Shown here: in pieces, positions 19,949-29,957 of the stretch
Layout of the letters: the number at the start of each line of letters is the position of its first letter
How positions within the stretch are numbered: the stretch's first letter is position 1
NCBI GenBank assembly: GCA_004211785.1
Contig: SHBX01000001.1
Coordinates: forward strand, 248,001-312,000
DNA length: 64,000 nucleotides
Direction: 5' to 3'
From: Winogradskyella sp.
GTDB taxonomy: Bacteria; Bacteroidota; Bacteroidia; Flavobacteriales; Flavobacteriaceae
Translations under genes and position numbers: made by a program
The notes under the pieces: model-generated
Told to the model about the DNA's origin: nothing
Databases searched by the model: none
The model's input: the letters and a program-made list of their open reading frames with translations, nothing else

Positions 19949-20908
19949 TTGAGTAAACTTGTTTCAGTATTAAAAATAGTTCTACCACTTCTTCTAGGTG
20001 TAGCATTAGTATGGTATGCACTAACAGATGTGCCGCTTTCAAAAATAATAGATTATTGGAAATCTGCGGATAAAACATGGATTGTTTTAGGAGCATTTTT
20101 AGGCTTCTTAAGCCATTTGTCTAGAGCATATAGATGGCAATTCCAATTAGAGCCATTAGGTTATAATATTAAGTTAGGCAATAGTATTATGGCTGTATTT
20201 GCCACATACCTTATTAATTATACAATTCCCAGAGCAGGTGAGATAGCTAGAGTATCTATACTTACTAACTACGAAGGAGTACCGTTTGAAAAAGGATTTG
20301 GAACTATAGTAGCAGAGCGTGTTGCAGATATGATTGTACTTGTAGGAATTATAATTATCACACTCTTTTTACAGTTTGAATTCATTTACACATTCTTATT
20401 AGAAAAGTTCGATCCAATTAAAATAGGTATTGCTATTTCTATATTGTTCGTAATAACTTTTTTAAGCTACAGAATCATAAAAAATAGTACATCCAAACTC
20501 GCCATAAAGATTAAAAATTTTGTTAGCGGAGCAATTGAAGGTGCGCTAAGTATTTTTAAGATGAAGAAAAAATGGGCATTTATTTTCCACACGCTTTTTA
20601 TATGGGTAATGTACGTGCTAATGTTTTACTTTACATCTTTTTCAATAGAAGAAACGAGCAAGGTGCCTTTTGCGGCAATTCTTATTGGATTTATTTCAGC
20701 AAGTTTTAGTGTTGCAGCAACTAATGGCGGGATAGGTTCATTTCCTGTTGCGGTTTTTGCAGCTTTTTCAATATTTGGTATTGCCAAAGACCCAAGCTAT
20801 GCTTTTGGCTGGATTATGTGGGCATCTCAAACTTTTATGATTATAATCTTTGGAGGACTTTCCTTACTTTATTTGCCAATCTACAATCGTAAGAACAAAG
20901 AAGTATAG
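19949..20908 (+). CDS. Lysylphosphatidylglycerol synthase-like TM protein (UPF0104/DUF2066-type flippase family; TTG start)
   Basis: Many TM segments; FLSHLSRAYRWQFQLEPLGY, NYTIPRAGEIARVSIL, GIGSFPVAVFAAF. Confidence 0.85.
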   Translation: MSKLVSVLKIVLPLLLGVALVWYALTDVPLSKIIDYWKSADKTWIVLGAFLGFLSHLSRAYRWQFQLEPLGYNIKLGNSIMAVFATYLINYTIPRAGEIARVSILTNYEGVPFEKGFGTIVAERVADMIVLVGIIIITLFLQFEFIYTFLLEKFDPIKIGIAISILFVITFLSYRIIKNSTSKLAIKIKNFVSGAIEGALSIFKMKKKWAFIFHTLFIWVMYVLMFYFTSFSIEETSKVPFAAILIGFISASFSVAATNGGIGSFPVAVFAAFSIFGIAKDPSYAFGWIMWASQTFMIIIFGGLSLLYLPIYNRKNKEV

Positions 20909-20950
20909 AAATATTTTTTACCTTGCCTTAGCAACCAAACATCATTAACC

Positions 20951-22099
20951 ATGACTAAGCTAAAGGCTACTTTTATAGTTCTACTTATAGGATTTATTGG
21001 ATTTTCTCAAGCTAAATACAAAACGATTTCTTCAAGTATTTTAGGTGAAGACCGAGAATTAAAAATATTATTACCAAGAGGATATTCTGACGATGACAAT
21101 AAGGCATATCCAGTGATTTATGTTTTTGATGGCGACTATCTTTTTGAAGCAGTAGCAGGAAATGTCGATTACTATGCCTATTGGGAAGATATCCCGGAAT
21201 CTATAGTTGTTGGCATAAATCAAGTAGATTCAAGAGAAGACGATTTGGTTTACTCGGAACAGAATTCGCTTCCTGTTGAAAGTGGAGCTGATTTTTTTGA
21301 GTTTGTAGGTAAAGAGCTTATTCCTTTTATAGAAGATAATTACAAAACCGAAACATTTAAAGTTGCTGTGGGTCATGGAGAAACAGCTAACTTTATAAAT
21401 TATTATCTCGTAAGAGAAAACCCAATTTTTAATGCTTACGTAACTATAAGTCCAGATTTGGCTATAGATATGGAACAATACCTTGGAGAAAGATTAAAAG
21501 CGATTGAGAAAAAGATTTTTTATTATTTGGCAGTTTCAAATGCAGATGTAAAACATATCATGGAGGGTGCTACGTCTTTGAATAATACATTAAAAGGATT
21601 GGAGAATAATAATTTATTATACACTTTTAAGGAGTTTGATGGTCCAACACATTATGCCATGCCAGCTCATGCTATCCCAAAAGCATTAGAGTCTATTTTC
21701 TATATTTTTCAGCCAATTAGTAAAAAAGAATACAAAGAGTCTATCTTAAAACTTGAAGGCTCACCAGTAGAATATTTAGAACAGAAGTATGAAGAAATAA
21801 AAAATATGTTTGGTATCGAAAAACAAATTCTTATTAATGATTTTAAAGCTGTTGCTGCTGCTATAAAAAAGAAGCAAAAATGGGAGTATTATGAAGATCT
21901 CTCAAAACTGGCTAAGAAGAATTATCCTGATACTGTATTGCCTAGTTATTATAAAGGTTTATATCTAGAAAATATGGGCGAATCTAAAAAAGCAATGAAA
22001 ACTTTCCAGTCAGCTTATATTCTCGAAGAGATAGGAGGCATAACAAAAGACTTAATGCTTGAAAAAGCGGAACAGATTAAAGCAGATTTTGGGTATTAA
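20951..22099 (+). CDS. Secreted esterase D-like alpha/beta hydrolase (PF00756-type)
   Basis: Signal peptide; YPVIYVFDGDYLFEAVAGNVDYYA; VGHGETANFINYYLVRENPIFNAYVTISPDL; ends directly at the radA start. Confidence 0.82.
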   Translation: MTKLKATFIVLLIGFIGFSQAKYKTISSSILGEDRELKILLPRGYSDDDNKAYPVIYVFDGDYLFEAVAGNVDYYAYWEDIPESIVVGINQVDSREDDLVYSEQNSLPVESGADFFEFVGKELIPFIEDNYKTETFKVAVGHGETANFINYYLVRENPIFNAYVTISPDLAIDMEQYLGERLKAIEKKIFYYLAVSNADVKHIMEGATSLNNTLKGLENNNLLYTFKEFDGPTHYAMPAHAIPKALESIFYIFQPISKKEYKESILKLEGSPVEYLEQKYEEIKNMFGIEKQILINDFKAVAAAIKKKQKWEYYEDLSKLAKKNYPDTVLPSYYKGLYLENMGESKKAMKTFQSAYILEEIGGITKDLMLEKAEQIKADFGY

Positions 22100-23460
22100 T
22101 GGTAAAAGTAAAGACCACATTTTTCTGCCAAAGCTGCGGCAGTCAATATAGTAAATGGCAAGGGCAATGCACTGCATGTAAACAATGGAATACTATTGTC
22201 GAAGAAGTTATCCAAAAACCTGAAAAGAGCGATTGGAAAACACCATCAACTTCTATTTCTAAGCGTGTCTCAAAACCATTAAAAATTAATGAAATTGATG
22301 GTTCCAAAGATGCACGAATGAACATGCAAGATGATGAGTTTAATCGTGTTTTAGGTGGTGGTATGGTGCCTGGTTCGTTAACCCTTCTTGGTGGAGAGCC
22401 TGGAATTGGCAAGAGTACTTTGTTACTTCAAATTGCACTAAAACTAACATACAAAACATTATATGTTTCTGGAGAAGAAAGTCAGAAGCAAATAAAAATG
22501 CGAGCAGAACGCATTCAGCCTAACAGTGAAAATTGTTACATACTTACAGAGACAAAAACTCAGAATATCTTTAAGCAGATTGAGACCTTGCAGCCAGATA
22601 TTGTAGTAGTAGACTCTATACAAACATTACATAGCGATTATATAGAATCTTCATCCGGGAGTATCTCACAAATTAAAGAATGCACAACAGAGCTTATAAA
22701 ATTTGCTAAAGAAACGGCGACACCAGTATTATTAATTGGGCATATTACAAAAGATGGCAATATTGCTGGGCCAAAAATTTTGGAGCACATGGTCGACACC
22801 GTTTTACAATTCGAAGGCGATCGCAATCATGTATTTAGAATTCTTAGAGCAAATAAAAATCGATTTGGCTCTACAAACGAGCTTGGTATATACGAAATGC
22901 AAGGTTCTGGTTTACGTGAAGTTAGCAATCCATCAGAGATTCTTATTTCTGAAAAAGATGGCGAATTATCTGGTAATGCAATTGCTGCGACTTTAGAAGG
23001 TATGCGACCTTTAATGATTGAGGTACAAGCACTGGTAAGTACAGCGGTTTATGGAACACCTCAACGCTCTGCAACAGGTTTTAATGCTAAACGTCTTAAT
23101 ATGCTTTTGGCAGTTTTAGAAAAGCGAGCAGGCTTTCGTTTGGGAGCAAAAGATGTGTTTTTAAATATCACTGGAGGCATTACAGTAGATGATCCAGCAA
23201 TAGATTTGGCAGTTGTTGCTGCTATATTGTCTTCTAATGAAGATGAAGCATTACAAAGTGATTATTGTTTTGCTGCAGAGGTTGGTTTATCTGGTGAAAT
23301 TAGACCTGTGCAACGCGTAGAGCAACGTATTCTAGAAGCTGAAAAATTAGGATTTTCAACTATTTTTGTATCTAAATATAACAAGATAGCTCTAAAAAAC
23401 ACTAAGATTAAAATTCAATTAATTTCTAAAATTGAAGACCTAGTTGAGTTTTTAGTTTAA
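22099..23460 (+). CDS. radA: DNA repair protein RadA
   Basis: Zinc finger CQSCGSQYSKWQGQCTACKQW, Walker A GGEPGIGKSTLLLQ, KNRFG motif, Lon-like C-terminal domain. Confidence 0.97.
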   Translation: MVKVKTTFFCQSCGSQYSKWQGQCTACKQWNTIVEEVIQKPEKSDWKTPSTSISKRVSKPLKINEIDGSKDARMNMQDDEFNRVLGGGMVPGSLTLLGGEPGIGKSTLLLQIALKLTYKTLYVSGEESQKQIKMRAERIQPNSENCYILTETKTQNIFKQIETLQPDIVVVDSIQTLHSDYIESSSGSISQIKECTTELIKFAKETATPVLLIGHITKDGNIAGPKILEHMVDTVLQFEGDRNHVFRILRANKNRFGSTNELGIYEMQGSGLREVSNPSEILISEKDGELSGNAIAATLEGMRPLMIEVQALVSTAVYGTPQRSATGFNAKRLNMLLAVLEKRAGFRLGAKDVFLNITGGITVDDPAIDLAVVAAILSSNEDEALQSDYCFAAEVGLSGEIRPVQRVEQRILEAEKLGFSTIFVSKYNKIALKNTKIKIQLISKIEDLVEFLV

Positions 23461-23543
23461 TTTTTAAAATCTCCATACCTAAAATCATTTTTGTAAAAAA
23501 ATTCTGTATTTTAGAAGATAATTAATCCCTAAAATTAAACATT

Positions 23544-23957
23544 ATGAGTAAAAAACTAATCTCTATTGAAGAAGCAAAATCGTGGACTAAAAATTATCAA
23601 GAAAATATGCGTTCTGGTTCTGCAAAAGCGTTTTTAATTAGTTGTGAAGCTATTGTTGATATATTAAAAGAAATGAAAGTTTTGCAAGATAAAGGAAAAG
23701 GAACGTATACCTTAAATGATGTAGATAGTTCTAGTATTCGTGCTTATTTAGCTGTAAACCCTAAACAAACTGATGCTAATGGGGAAACTATGATTTTAGT
23801 GGGTACAATGAAAGATAGTTCTGGTATTGAGCGCGATATGGTAGAAGGCGAAAAAGATGCGCCTTTTAGCAAGTCGGATTTAAATGGTAGTGGCGCTTTT
23901 GACTTTCATTTACCTTGTCCTAAATATTGTGATGAAAATAGTCCTTTAAATCATTGA
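23544..23957 (+). CDS. Conserved-looking small protein of unknown function
   Basis: 137 aa ORF with start well spaced in front; C-terminal FHLPCPKYCDENS; no recognised domain. Confidence 0.65.
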   Translation: MSKKLISIEEAKSWTKNYQENMRSGSAKAFLISCEAIVDILKEMKVLQDKGKGTYTLNDVDSSSIRAYLAVNPKQTDANGETMILVGTMKDSSGIERDMVEGEKDAPFSKSDLNGSGAFDFHLPCPKYCDENSPLNH

Positions 23958-23969
23958 TAATTACATTGG

Positions 23970-24617
23970 ATGAGTGGTTTTTTAGAAAATTTGATAACAC
24001 TTCTTCCGATTATTCTTTCAGTACTTTTTCTGTTTAAGTATAAGCATAATAAGCATAATATAGTCTATAAATTATTTTGTTTCTATTTAATGTTTATTGC
24101 GGTAGTTCAAATCATTTATGGTGTAATGTTTCATTACAAGATTAATAACCTATTACTTTCGCATGTTTATTTCATAGGTGAAAGTTTACTATTAGTACTT
24201 TTTTTTAGGGAATTAATTAAAACTCATCAGAAGAGGAAAATTGATTTTTTAATAATAATTGTATTTGTATGTTTAATTATATTAATAATTTTAGATAGAT
24301 TGGGTTATTATGTATTAAATCCATTTGACCCTCTAGAAATCATATTGTGTGCTTTGCCAGTATTCTGTTTGTCTGTTATGCATCTTTACAATTCTTTGAG
24401 TGAGTCACTAAAGTTTTTATATGTCACAATTGGTGTTATTGTATACAAAACGATAAGTGTGTTGGTGTTTATATTGCAAAACTTCACAAATACTATAGAT
24501 TATTTTGACGACTTATCATTTATATTATGGAAATTAAATTCTATTTTTCTTTTAATATATTATGGTTTAATATTTTTTGAATGGTTCAAGAATTTCAGAC
24601 AGAAGAGAATAAGTTAA
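23970..24617 (+). CDS. Polytopic membrane protein of unknown function
   Basis: Several hydrophobic segments; 3' end overlaps the start of the histidine kinase ORF. Confidence 0.7.
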   Translation: MSGFLENLITLLPIILSVLFLFKYKHNKHNIVYKLFCFYLMFIAVVQIIYGVMFHYKINNLLLSHVYFIGESLLLVLFFRELIKTHQKRKIDFLIIIVFVCLIILIILDRLGYYVLNPFDPLEIILCALPVFCLSVMHLYNSLSESLKFLYVTIGVIVYKTISVLVFILQNFTNTIDYFDDLSFILWKLNSIFLLIYYGLIFFEWFKNFRQKRIS

Positions 24618-25381
24618 TATTAGTATTAACATTTGCCGTAGTTTTTTTGGTTCTTGTAAGCTTAGGATTGATTTTGTTTTTTTTCTTTTCAAGACGAAAA
24701 GTGATTGAAAAAGAACGCGAAAAAGCAGATTTAAGAATTGAGCATCAACAAAAAATATTACAAACCTCAATAACAATCCAAGAAGTAGAGCGTAAACGTA
24801 TTGCACAAGATTTACATGATGCCATTAGCGCCAAACTTAATGTGGTAAGTTTAACAACTAATGTGCTTTTAGCGGATAAAAATATTAACGAAAAACAAAA
24901 AGATACCTTAGAACAGATTTTAGATATTACATCAACTACTTTAGAGAGTTCAAGGAAGATAGCTCATGATTTATTACCGCCAATATTAGCAAAATTTGGA
25001 CTTAAAGCAGCACTCGAAGAGTTGTTTGAAGAGTTTAGCAAAAACACAGATATTGATATAGAATACGAGATTGAAGATTTGAGGCTATCTGGGACAAATC
25101 AACTCCATGTTTTTAGAATATTACAAGAGCTAATCAATAATTCCTTAAGACATGGAAAAGCAAATGAGTTAGTAATACATGTAGAGGAGACTAATGAAGG
25201 TTTTTCTTTAAGGTATCAAGATAATGGTATTGGTTTCAATATTGAAGATATTAGAAAAAAGCCAGGTATTGGTATACAAAATATAAATAGCCGAGTCAGA
25301 ATTTTAAATGGAGAAATTCAAATTGAGAGTAGTAAAAACAAAGGTAGTTTGTTTATAATACAATGTATATATGGAGAATGA
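24581..25381 (+). CDS. Sensor histidine kinase (HisKA_3/NarX-like)
   Basis: One TM, VERKRIAQDLHDAISAKLN DHp, ELINNSLRHGKA N-box, DNGIGFNIEDIRKKPGIGIQNINSR. Confidence 0.93.
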   Translation: MVQEFQTEENKLILVLTFAVVFLVLVSLGLILFFFFSRRKVIEKEREKADLRIEHQQKILQTSITIQEVERKRIAQDLHDAISAKLNVVSLTTNVLLADKNINEKQKDTLEQILDITSTTLESSRKIAHDLLPPILAKFGLKAALEELFEEFSKNTDIDIEYEIEDLRLSGTNQLHVFRILQELINNSLRHGKANELVIHVEETNEGFSLRYQDNGIGFNIEDIRKKPGIGIQNINSRVRILNGEIQIESSKNKGSLFIIQCIYGE

Positions 25382-26057
25382 AATAAAAATAGCCATTGCA
25401 GATGACGAGTTATTGTTTCGTCAAGGGTTAAAAGAAATTCTTCAAAAAGAAGACAATATTGATATTGTTTTTGATGCAAAAGATGGAAGTGATTTATTAG
25501 CGAAATTAAGAGTTGCAAAAACAAAGCCCAGTATAATTGTTACAGATTTAAAAATGCCAGAGTTAAATGGTGTTGAGGTCACTAAAATTATTAGAAAAGA
25601 GTTCCCTGAAATTAAAGTTATTGCTTTGACAAGTTATTTTAGTAAGCCTTTTATCCTTAATATGATTTCCACCGGAGCTGTAGCTTATTTGGCTAAAAAC
25701 AGTACGCCTAGATTAATGATTAAAACTATTATAGAGGTAGATAAAAAGGGATTTTACTACGATAAAGTAGTCTACAATTATATTAAAGAAAGCGGCAAAA
25801 GCTCAAAAAAGAAACCTGTAAAATCTAATTTTGACGCAAAATTTTTCACTAAGAGAGAGCTTCAAGTTTTAGAGCTCATTTGTAAACAACACACTGCAAA
25901 AGAGATTGCCGAAACTCTTGAAATAAGTTCAAGAACAGTAGAGGTTCATCGCGGAAGTTTATTACTAAAGACACAATCAAAGAACATAGCAGGATTGGTA
26001 GTTTATGCTATAAAAAATAAAATTATTAATATAGAAACTGATATGTCTTTTGATTAA
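25371..26057 (+). CDS. LuxR/NarL-family response regulator
   Basis: IAIADDELLFRQGLKEIL, TDLKMPELNGVEV, C-terminal FTKRELQVLELICKQHTAKEIAETLEISSRTVEVHRGSLL. Confidence 0.96.
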   Translation: MENEIKIAIADDELLFRQGLKEILQKEDNIDIVFDAKDGSDLLAKLRVAKTKPSIIVTDLKMPELNGVEVTKIIRKEFPEIKVIALTSYFSKPFILNMISTGAVAYLAKNSTPRLMIKTIIEVDKKGFYYDKVVYNYIKESGKSSKKKPVKSNFDAKFFTKRELQVLELICKQHTAKEIAETLEISSRTVEVHRGSLLLKTQSKNIAGLVVYAIKNKIINIETDMSFD

Positions 26058-26147
26058 TGGCTGTTCAACGTTAAGAAATAGTTGTTTTTTGACCATCTCT
26101 AATCTGTAAATTACTCAAAAATTAGTATTTTCGCATCCTTATAAGAA

Positions 26148-29100
26148 ATGCGAAAAATGAGCCAAAAGTTCCCTGAATATAAAGGACTTAACTTGCCAAA
26201 CGTTGCCGACGAAATTAGTAACTATTGGGAAGCAAATGATATCTTCAACAAAAGTGTAACTACTAGAGAAGGAAAACCACCTTATGTCTTTTTCGAAGGG
26301 CCACCATCTGCAAACGGTTTACCAGGAGTTCACCACGTTCTAGCACGTGCGATTAAAGATATTTTTCCGCGCTACAAAACTATGAAGGGCTTTCAGGTTA
26401 AACGTAAAGCAGGATGGGACACACATGGTTTACCAATTGAGCTTGGTGTAGAGAAAGAACTCGGCATTACTAAAGAAGATATTGGCACAAAAATCACTGT
26501 AGAAGAATACAATGCGGCTTGTAAAAAAGCAGTGATGCGTTACACAGATATCTGGAATGACCTGACTCAAAAAATGGGCTATTGGGTAAACATGGATGAC
26601 CCATATATTACTTACAAATCTAAGTATATGGAATCTGTTTGGTGGTTGTTGAAACAGATTTATGATAAAAATTTATTATACAAAGGCTATACTATTCAGC
26701 CATATTCACCAAAAGCAGGAACAGGTTTAAGCTCTCATGAGTTGAATCAGCCTGGAACATATCAAGATGTCACAGATACTACGGTTGTAGCACAGTTTAA
26801 AGCAAATATAGATAGCTTACCAGACTTTTTAAAAGATGAAGGTGATGTCTATTTCCTAGCATGGACCACAACACCTTGGACATTGCCAAGTAACACGGCA
26901 TTAACTGTTGGTCCTAAGATTGATTATGTGTTAGTAGAGACTTATAATCAGTATACATTCAAGCCAATTAATGTGGTACTGGCTAAGAGTTTAGTCGCAA
27001 AACAATTTGCTGGTAAATTCAATCAAGTTGAAGAAAAGTCTGAATTGTTAAGTTACAATTCTGGGGATAAAAAGATTCCTTTTTACCTTGTAAAAGAGTT
27101 TAAAGGAGCAGATTTAGTCGGCATTACATATGAGCAGTTATTAGATTATGCATTACCAAATGACAATCCTGAAAATGCATTTAGAGTCATTTCTGGAGAC
27201 TTTGTCACTACTGAAGACGGAACAGGAATCGTACACACAGCGCCAACATTTGGAGCAGACGATGCATTAGTAGCAAAACAAGCGATACCAGAAGTACCAC
27301 CACTTTTAGTCAAAGACGAGAATGATAATTTAGTACCTCTTGTAGATTTACAAGGAAAATTTAGACCTGAGCTTGGAGAGTTTGGCGGTAAATATGTGAA
27401 GAACGAATATTACGCTGATGGTGAAGCACCAGAAAAATCTATTGATGTTGAGCTAGCTATTAAGTTAAAGACAGAAAACAAAGCCTTTAAGGTTGAAAAA
27501 TACAAGCATAGTTACCCAAATTGTTGGCGTACTGATAAACCAATTTTATACTATCCATTAGACTCTTGGTTTATAAAAGTTACGGATGTAAAAGGGCGCA
27601 TGCACGAACTTAATATGGGTATTAATTGGAAACCAAAATCTACTGGCGAAGGTCGTTTTGGTAACTGGTTAGCTAATGCAAACGACTGGAATTTATCACG
27701 TTCCCGTTTTTGGGGCATTCCACTACCAATTTGGAGAACTGAAGACGGAAAAGAGCAAATCTGCATTGGCACAATGAAAGAGTTAAAAGCAGAAATGCAA
27801 AAATCTGTGAAGGCTGGAATAATGTCTGAAGATATTTTTGCTGACTTCGAAGTGGGTAACATGTCTGAAGAAAACTATGAGAAGATAGATCTTCATAAAA
27901 ATGTAGTTGATAAGATTATTTTGGTTTCAGAATCTGGACAACCAATGCAACGTGAAAGTGATTTAATAGATGTTTGGTTCGACTCTGGTTCAATGCCTTA
28001 CGCACAATGGCATTACCCTTTTGAAAACAAAGAATTAATAGACGAGAACAAATCATTCCCGGCAGATTTTATTGCCGAAGGCGTTGATCAAACACGCGGT
28101 TGGTTCTATACGCTTCATGCTATTGGTACAATGGTTTTCGATTCCGTAGCATACAAAAATGTAGTGTCTAACGGATTGGTTTTAGATAAAAACGGGCAGA
28201 AGATGTCTAAGCGTTTAGGTAACGCCACAGATCCTTTTGAAACCCTATCTAAATACGGTGCTGATGCTACGCGTTGGTACATGATAAGTAATGCCAATCC
28301 TTGGGATAACTTAAAATTTGATGTTGATGGTATCGAAGAAGTCAAACGTAAATTCTTTGGGACACTTTATAACACCTATTCGTTCTTTTCATTATATACA
28401 AACCTTGATGGTTTTGATTATAGTGAGACAGATATTCCGTTAAACGAGCGTCCAGAAATTGACCGTTGGATTCTTTCAGAATTAAACACGTTAATCAAAA
28501 AGGTAGATGCATTCTATGCTGAATATGAACCAACAAAAGCAGCGAGAGCGATTTCTAATTTCACTCAAGAATACTTAAGTAACTGGTATGTACGTTTAAG
28601 TAGAAGACGCTTCTGGAAAGGCGATTACCAAACCGATAAGATTTCGGCATATCAAACACTTTACACATGTATGGTTACGCTATCAAAATTAGGCGCTCCA
28701 ATTGCACCGTTTTTTATGGATCGTTTGTATTTAGATTTAAATGCAGTCACTGGTAAAGAAAATTTTGAAAGTGTGCATTTAGCAGAATTTCCAGCAGCTA
28801 ATGAAAGCGCTATTGATAAGTCATTAGAACGTAAGATGGAGAATGCACAGACCATTTCATCTTTAGTATTATCATTAAGAGCCAAAGAGAAAATAAAAGT
28901 GCGTCAACCGCTTCAAAAAATCATGATTCCTGTGACTAATTCTCAGCAGAAAGAAGAAATTGAGGCTGTTGCAGATTTAATAAAGCATGAAGTTAACATT
29001 AAAGAAGTAGAACTTTTAGAAGACGCTTCAGATATATTGGTGAAACAAATCAAGCCAAATTTTAAAGCTTTAGGCCCGCGTTTTGGAAAAGATATGAAGT

Positions 29101-29561
29101 TGATTGCCAGTGCGGTAAATAATTTTACTTCAGAAGATATCAACAAAATGGAGCAAAACGCTAGTTTTGAGCTTGACATTAATGGAAAAAATATTACATT
29201 AGGGCTAGATGATGTTGAGATTACATCACAAGATATCGAAGGATGGCTTGTGGCTAATGAAGGCTTGTTAACAGTGGCGTTAGACGTTACAATAAATGAA
29301 GATTTACGTAGAGAAGGTATTGCAAGGGAACTTGTTAATCGTATCCAAAATCTGCGAAAAGATTCAGGATTTGAAGTTACTGACAGAATTGACGTACAAC
29401 TACTTAGTAATACGGATGTAATTGCTGCTGTAAATGATAACGAAGCCTACATTAAAACTGAAACATTAACCAACGATTTAAAAATTGTAGATAACCTAGA
29501 CAATGGTATAGATATTGCTTTCGATGAAGTAAATACCAAATTGTTTATTAAAAAACATTAA
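26148..29561 (+). CDS. ileS: Isoleucyl-tRNA synthetase (IleRS2-like) with GVHH signature
   Basis: 1137 aa; GPPSANGLPGVHHVLARAIKDIF; GWDTHGLPIELGVEKELGI; DKNGQKMSKRLGN. Confidence 0.98.
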   Translation: MRKMSQKFPEYKGLNLPNVADEISNYWEANDIFNKSVTTREGKPPYVFFEGPPSANGLPGVHHVLARAIKDIFPRYKTMKGFQVKRKAGWDTHGLPIELGVEKELGITKEDIGTKITVEEYNAACKKAVMRYTDIWNDLTQKMGYWVNMDDPYITYKSKYMESVWWLLKQIYDKNLLYKGYTIQPYSPKAGTGLSSHELNQPGTYQDVTDTTVVAQFKANIDSLPDFLKDEGDVYFLAWTTTPWTLPSNTALTVGPKIDYVLVETYNQYTFKPINVVLAKSLVAKQFAGKFNQVEEKSELLSYNSGDKKIPFYLVKEFKGADLVGITYEQLLDYALPNDNPENAFRVISGDFVTTEDGTGIVHTAPTFGADDALVAKQAIPEVPPLLVKDENDNLVPLVDLQGKFRPELGEFGGKYVKNEYYADGEAPEKSIDVELAIKLKTENKAFKVEKYKHSYPNCWRTDKPILYYPLDSWFIKVTDVKGRMHELNMGINWKPKSTGEGRFGNWLANANDWNLSRSRFWGIPLPIWRTEDGKEQICIGTMKELKAEMQKSVKAGIMSEDIFADFEVGNMSEENYEKIDLHKNVVDKIILVSESGQPMQRESDLIDVWFDSGSMPYAQWHYPFENKELIDENKSFPADFIAEGVDQTRGWFYTLHAIGTMVFDSVAYKNVVSNGLVLDKNGQKMSKRLGNATDPFETLSKYGADATRWYMISNANPWDNLKFDVDGIEEVKRKFFGTLYNTYSFFSLYTNLDGFDYSETDIPLNERPEIDRWILSELNTLIKKVDAFYAEYEPTKAARAISNFTQEYLSNWYVRLSRRRFWKGDYQTDKISAYQTLYTCMVTLSKLGAPIAPFFMDRLYLDLNAVTGKENFESVHLAEFPAANESAIDKSLERKMENAQTISSLVLSLRAKEKIKVRQPLQKIMIPVTNSQQKEEIEAVADLIKHEVNIKEVELLEDASDILVKQIKPNFKALGPRFGKDMKLIASAVNNFTSEDINKMEQNASFELDINGKNITLGLDDVEITSQDIEGWLVANEGLLTVALDVTINEDLRREGIARELVNRIQNLRKDSGFEVTDRIDVQLLSNTDVIAAVNDNEAYIKTETLTNDLKIVDNLDNGIDIAFDEVNTKLFIKKH

Positions 29562-29564
29562 GAA

Positions 29565-29948
29565 ATGGCCTCAGAAATTAAAAATAGATATTCAGATAAG
29601 GATTTGGAAAAATTTAAAGTTCTTATTCAAGAAAAAATTAAAAAAGCAGAGCACGATTTAGAATTAATTAAAAGTGCGTATATGAATGACCATAATAATG
29701 GTACTGAAGATACGTCACCGACTTTTAAGTCTTTTGAAGACGGAAGCGCAACGATGAGTAAAGAAGCAAATTCTGCTTTAGCGATTCGTCAAGAAAAGTT
29801 TATTCGTGATTTAAAAAACGCATTAATTCGTGTGGAGAATAAAACATACGGTGTTTGTAGAGTTACAGGAAAGCTTATTAACAAAGAGCGTCTAAAATTA
29901 GTGCCACATGCTACATTAAGTATTGAAGCCAAAAACATGCAGAAGTAA
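29565..29948 (+). CDS. TraR/DksA-like protein lacking most zinc-ligand cysteines
   Basis: IRVENKTYGVCRVTGKLINKERLKLVPHATLSIEAKNMQK. Confidence 0.88.
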   Translation: MASEIKNRYSDKDLEKFKVLIQEKIKKAEHDLELIKSAYMNDHNNGTEDTSPTFKSFEDGSATMSKEANSALAIRQEKFIRDLKNALIRVENKTYGVCRVTGKLINKERLKLVPHATLSIEAKNMQK

Positions 29949-29957
29949 TAGTATTGC

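Noticed and set aside
22736-22996. Plus-strand ORF overlapping radA in another frame
   Set aside because: Lies wholly inside the well-supported radA CDS and has no recognisable features.
24567-24806. Minus-strand ORF across the membrane protein/kinase junction
   Set aside because: Antisense to two well-supported genes and composition looks like reverse-translated coding sequence.
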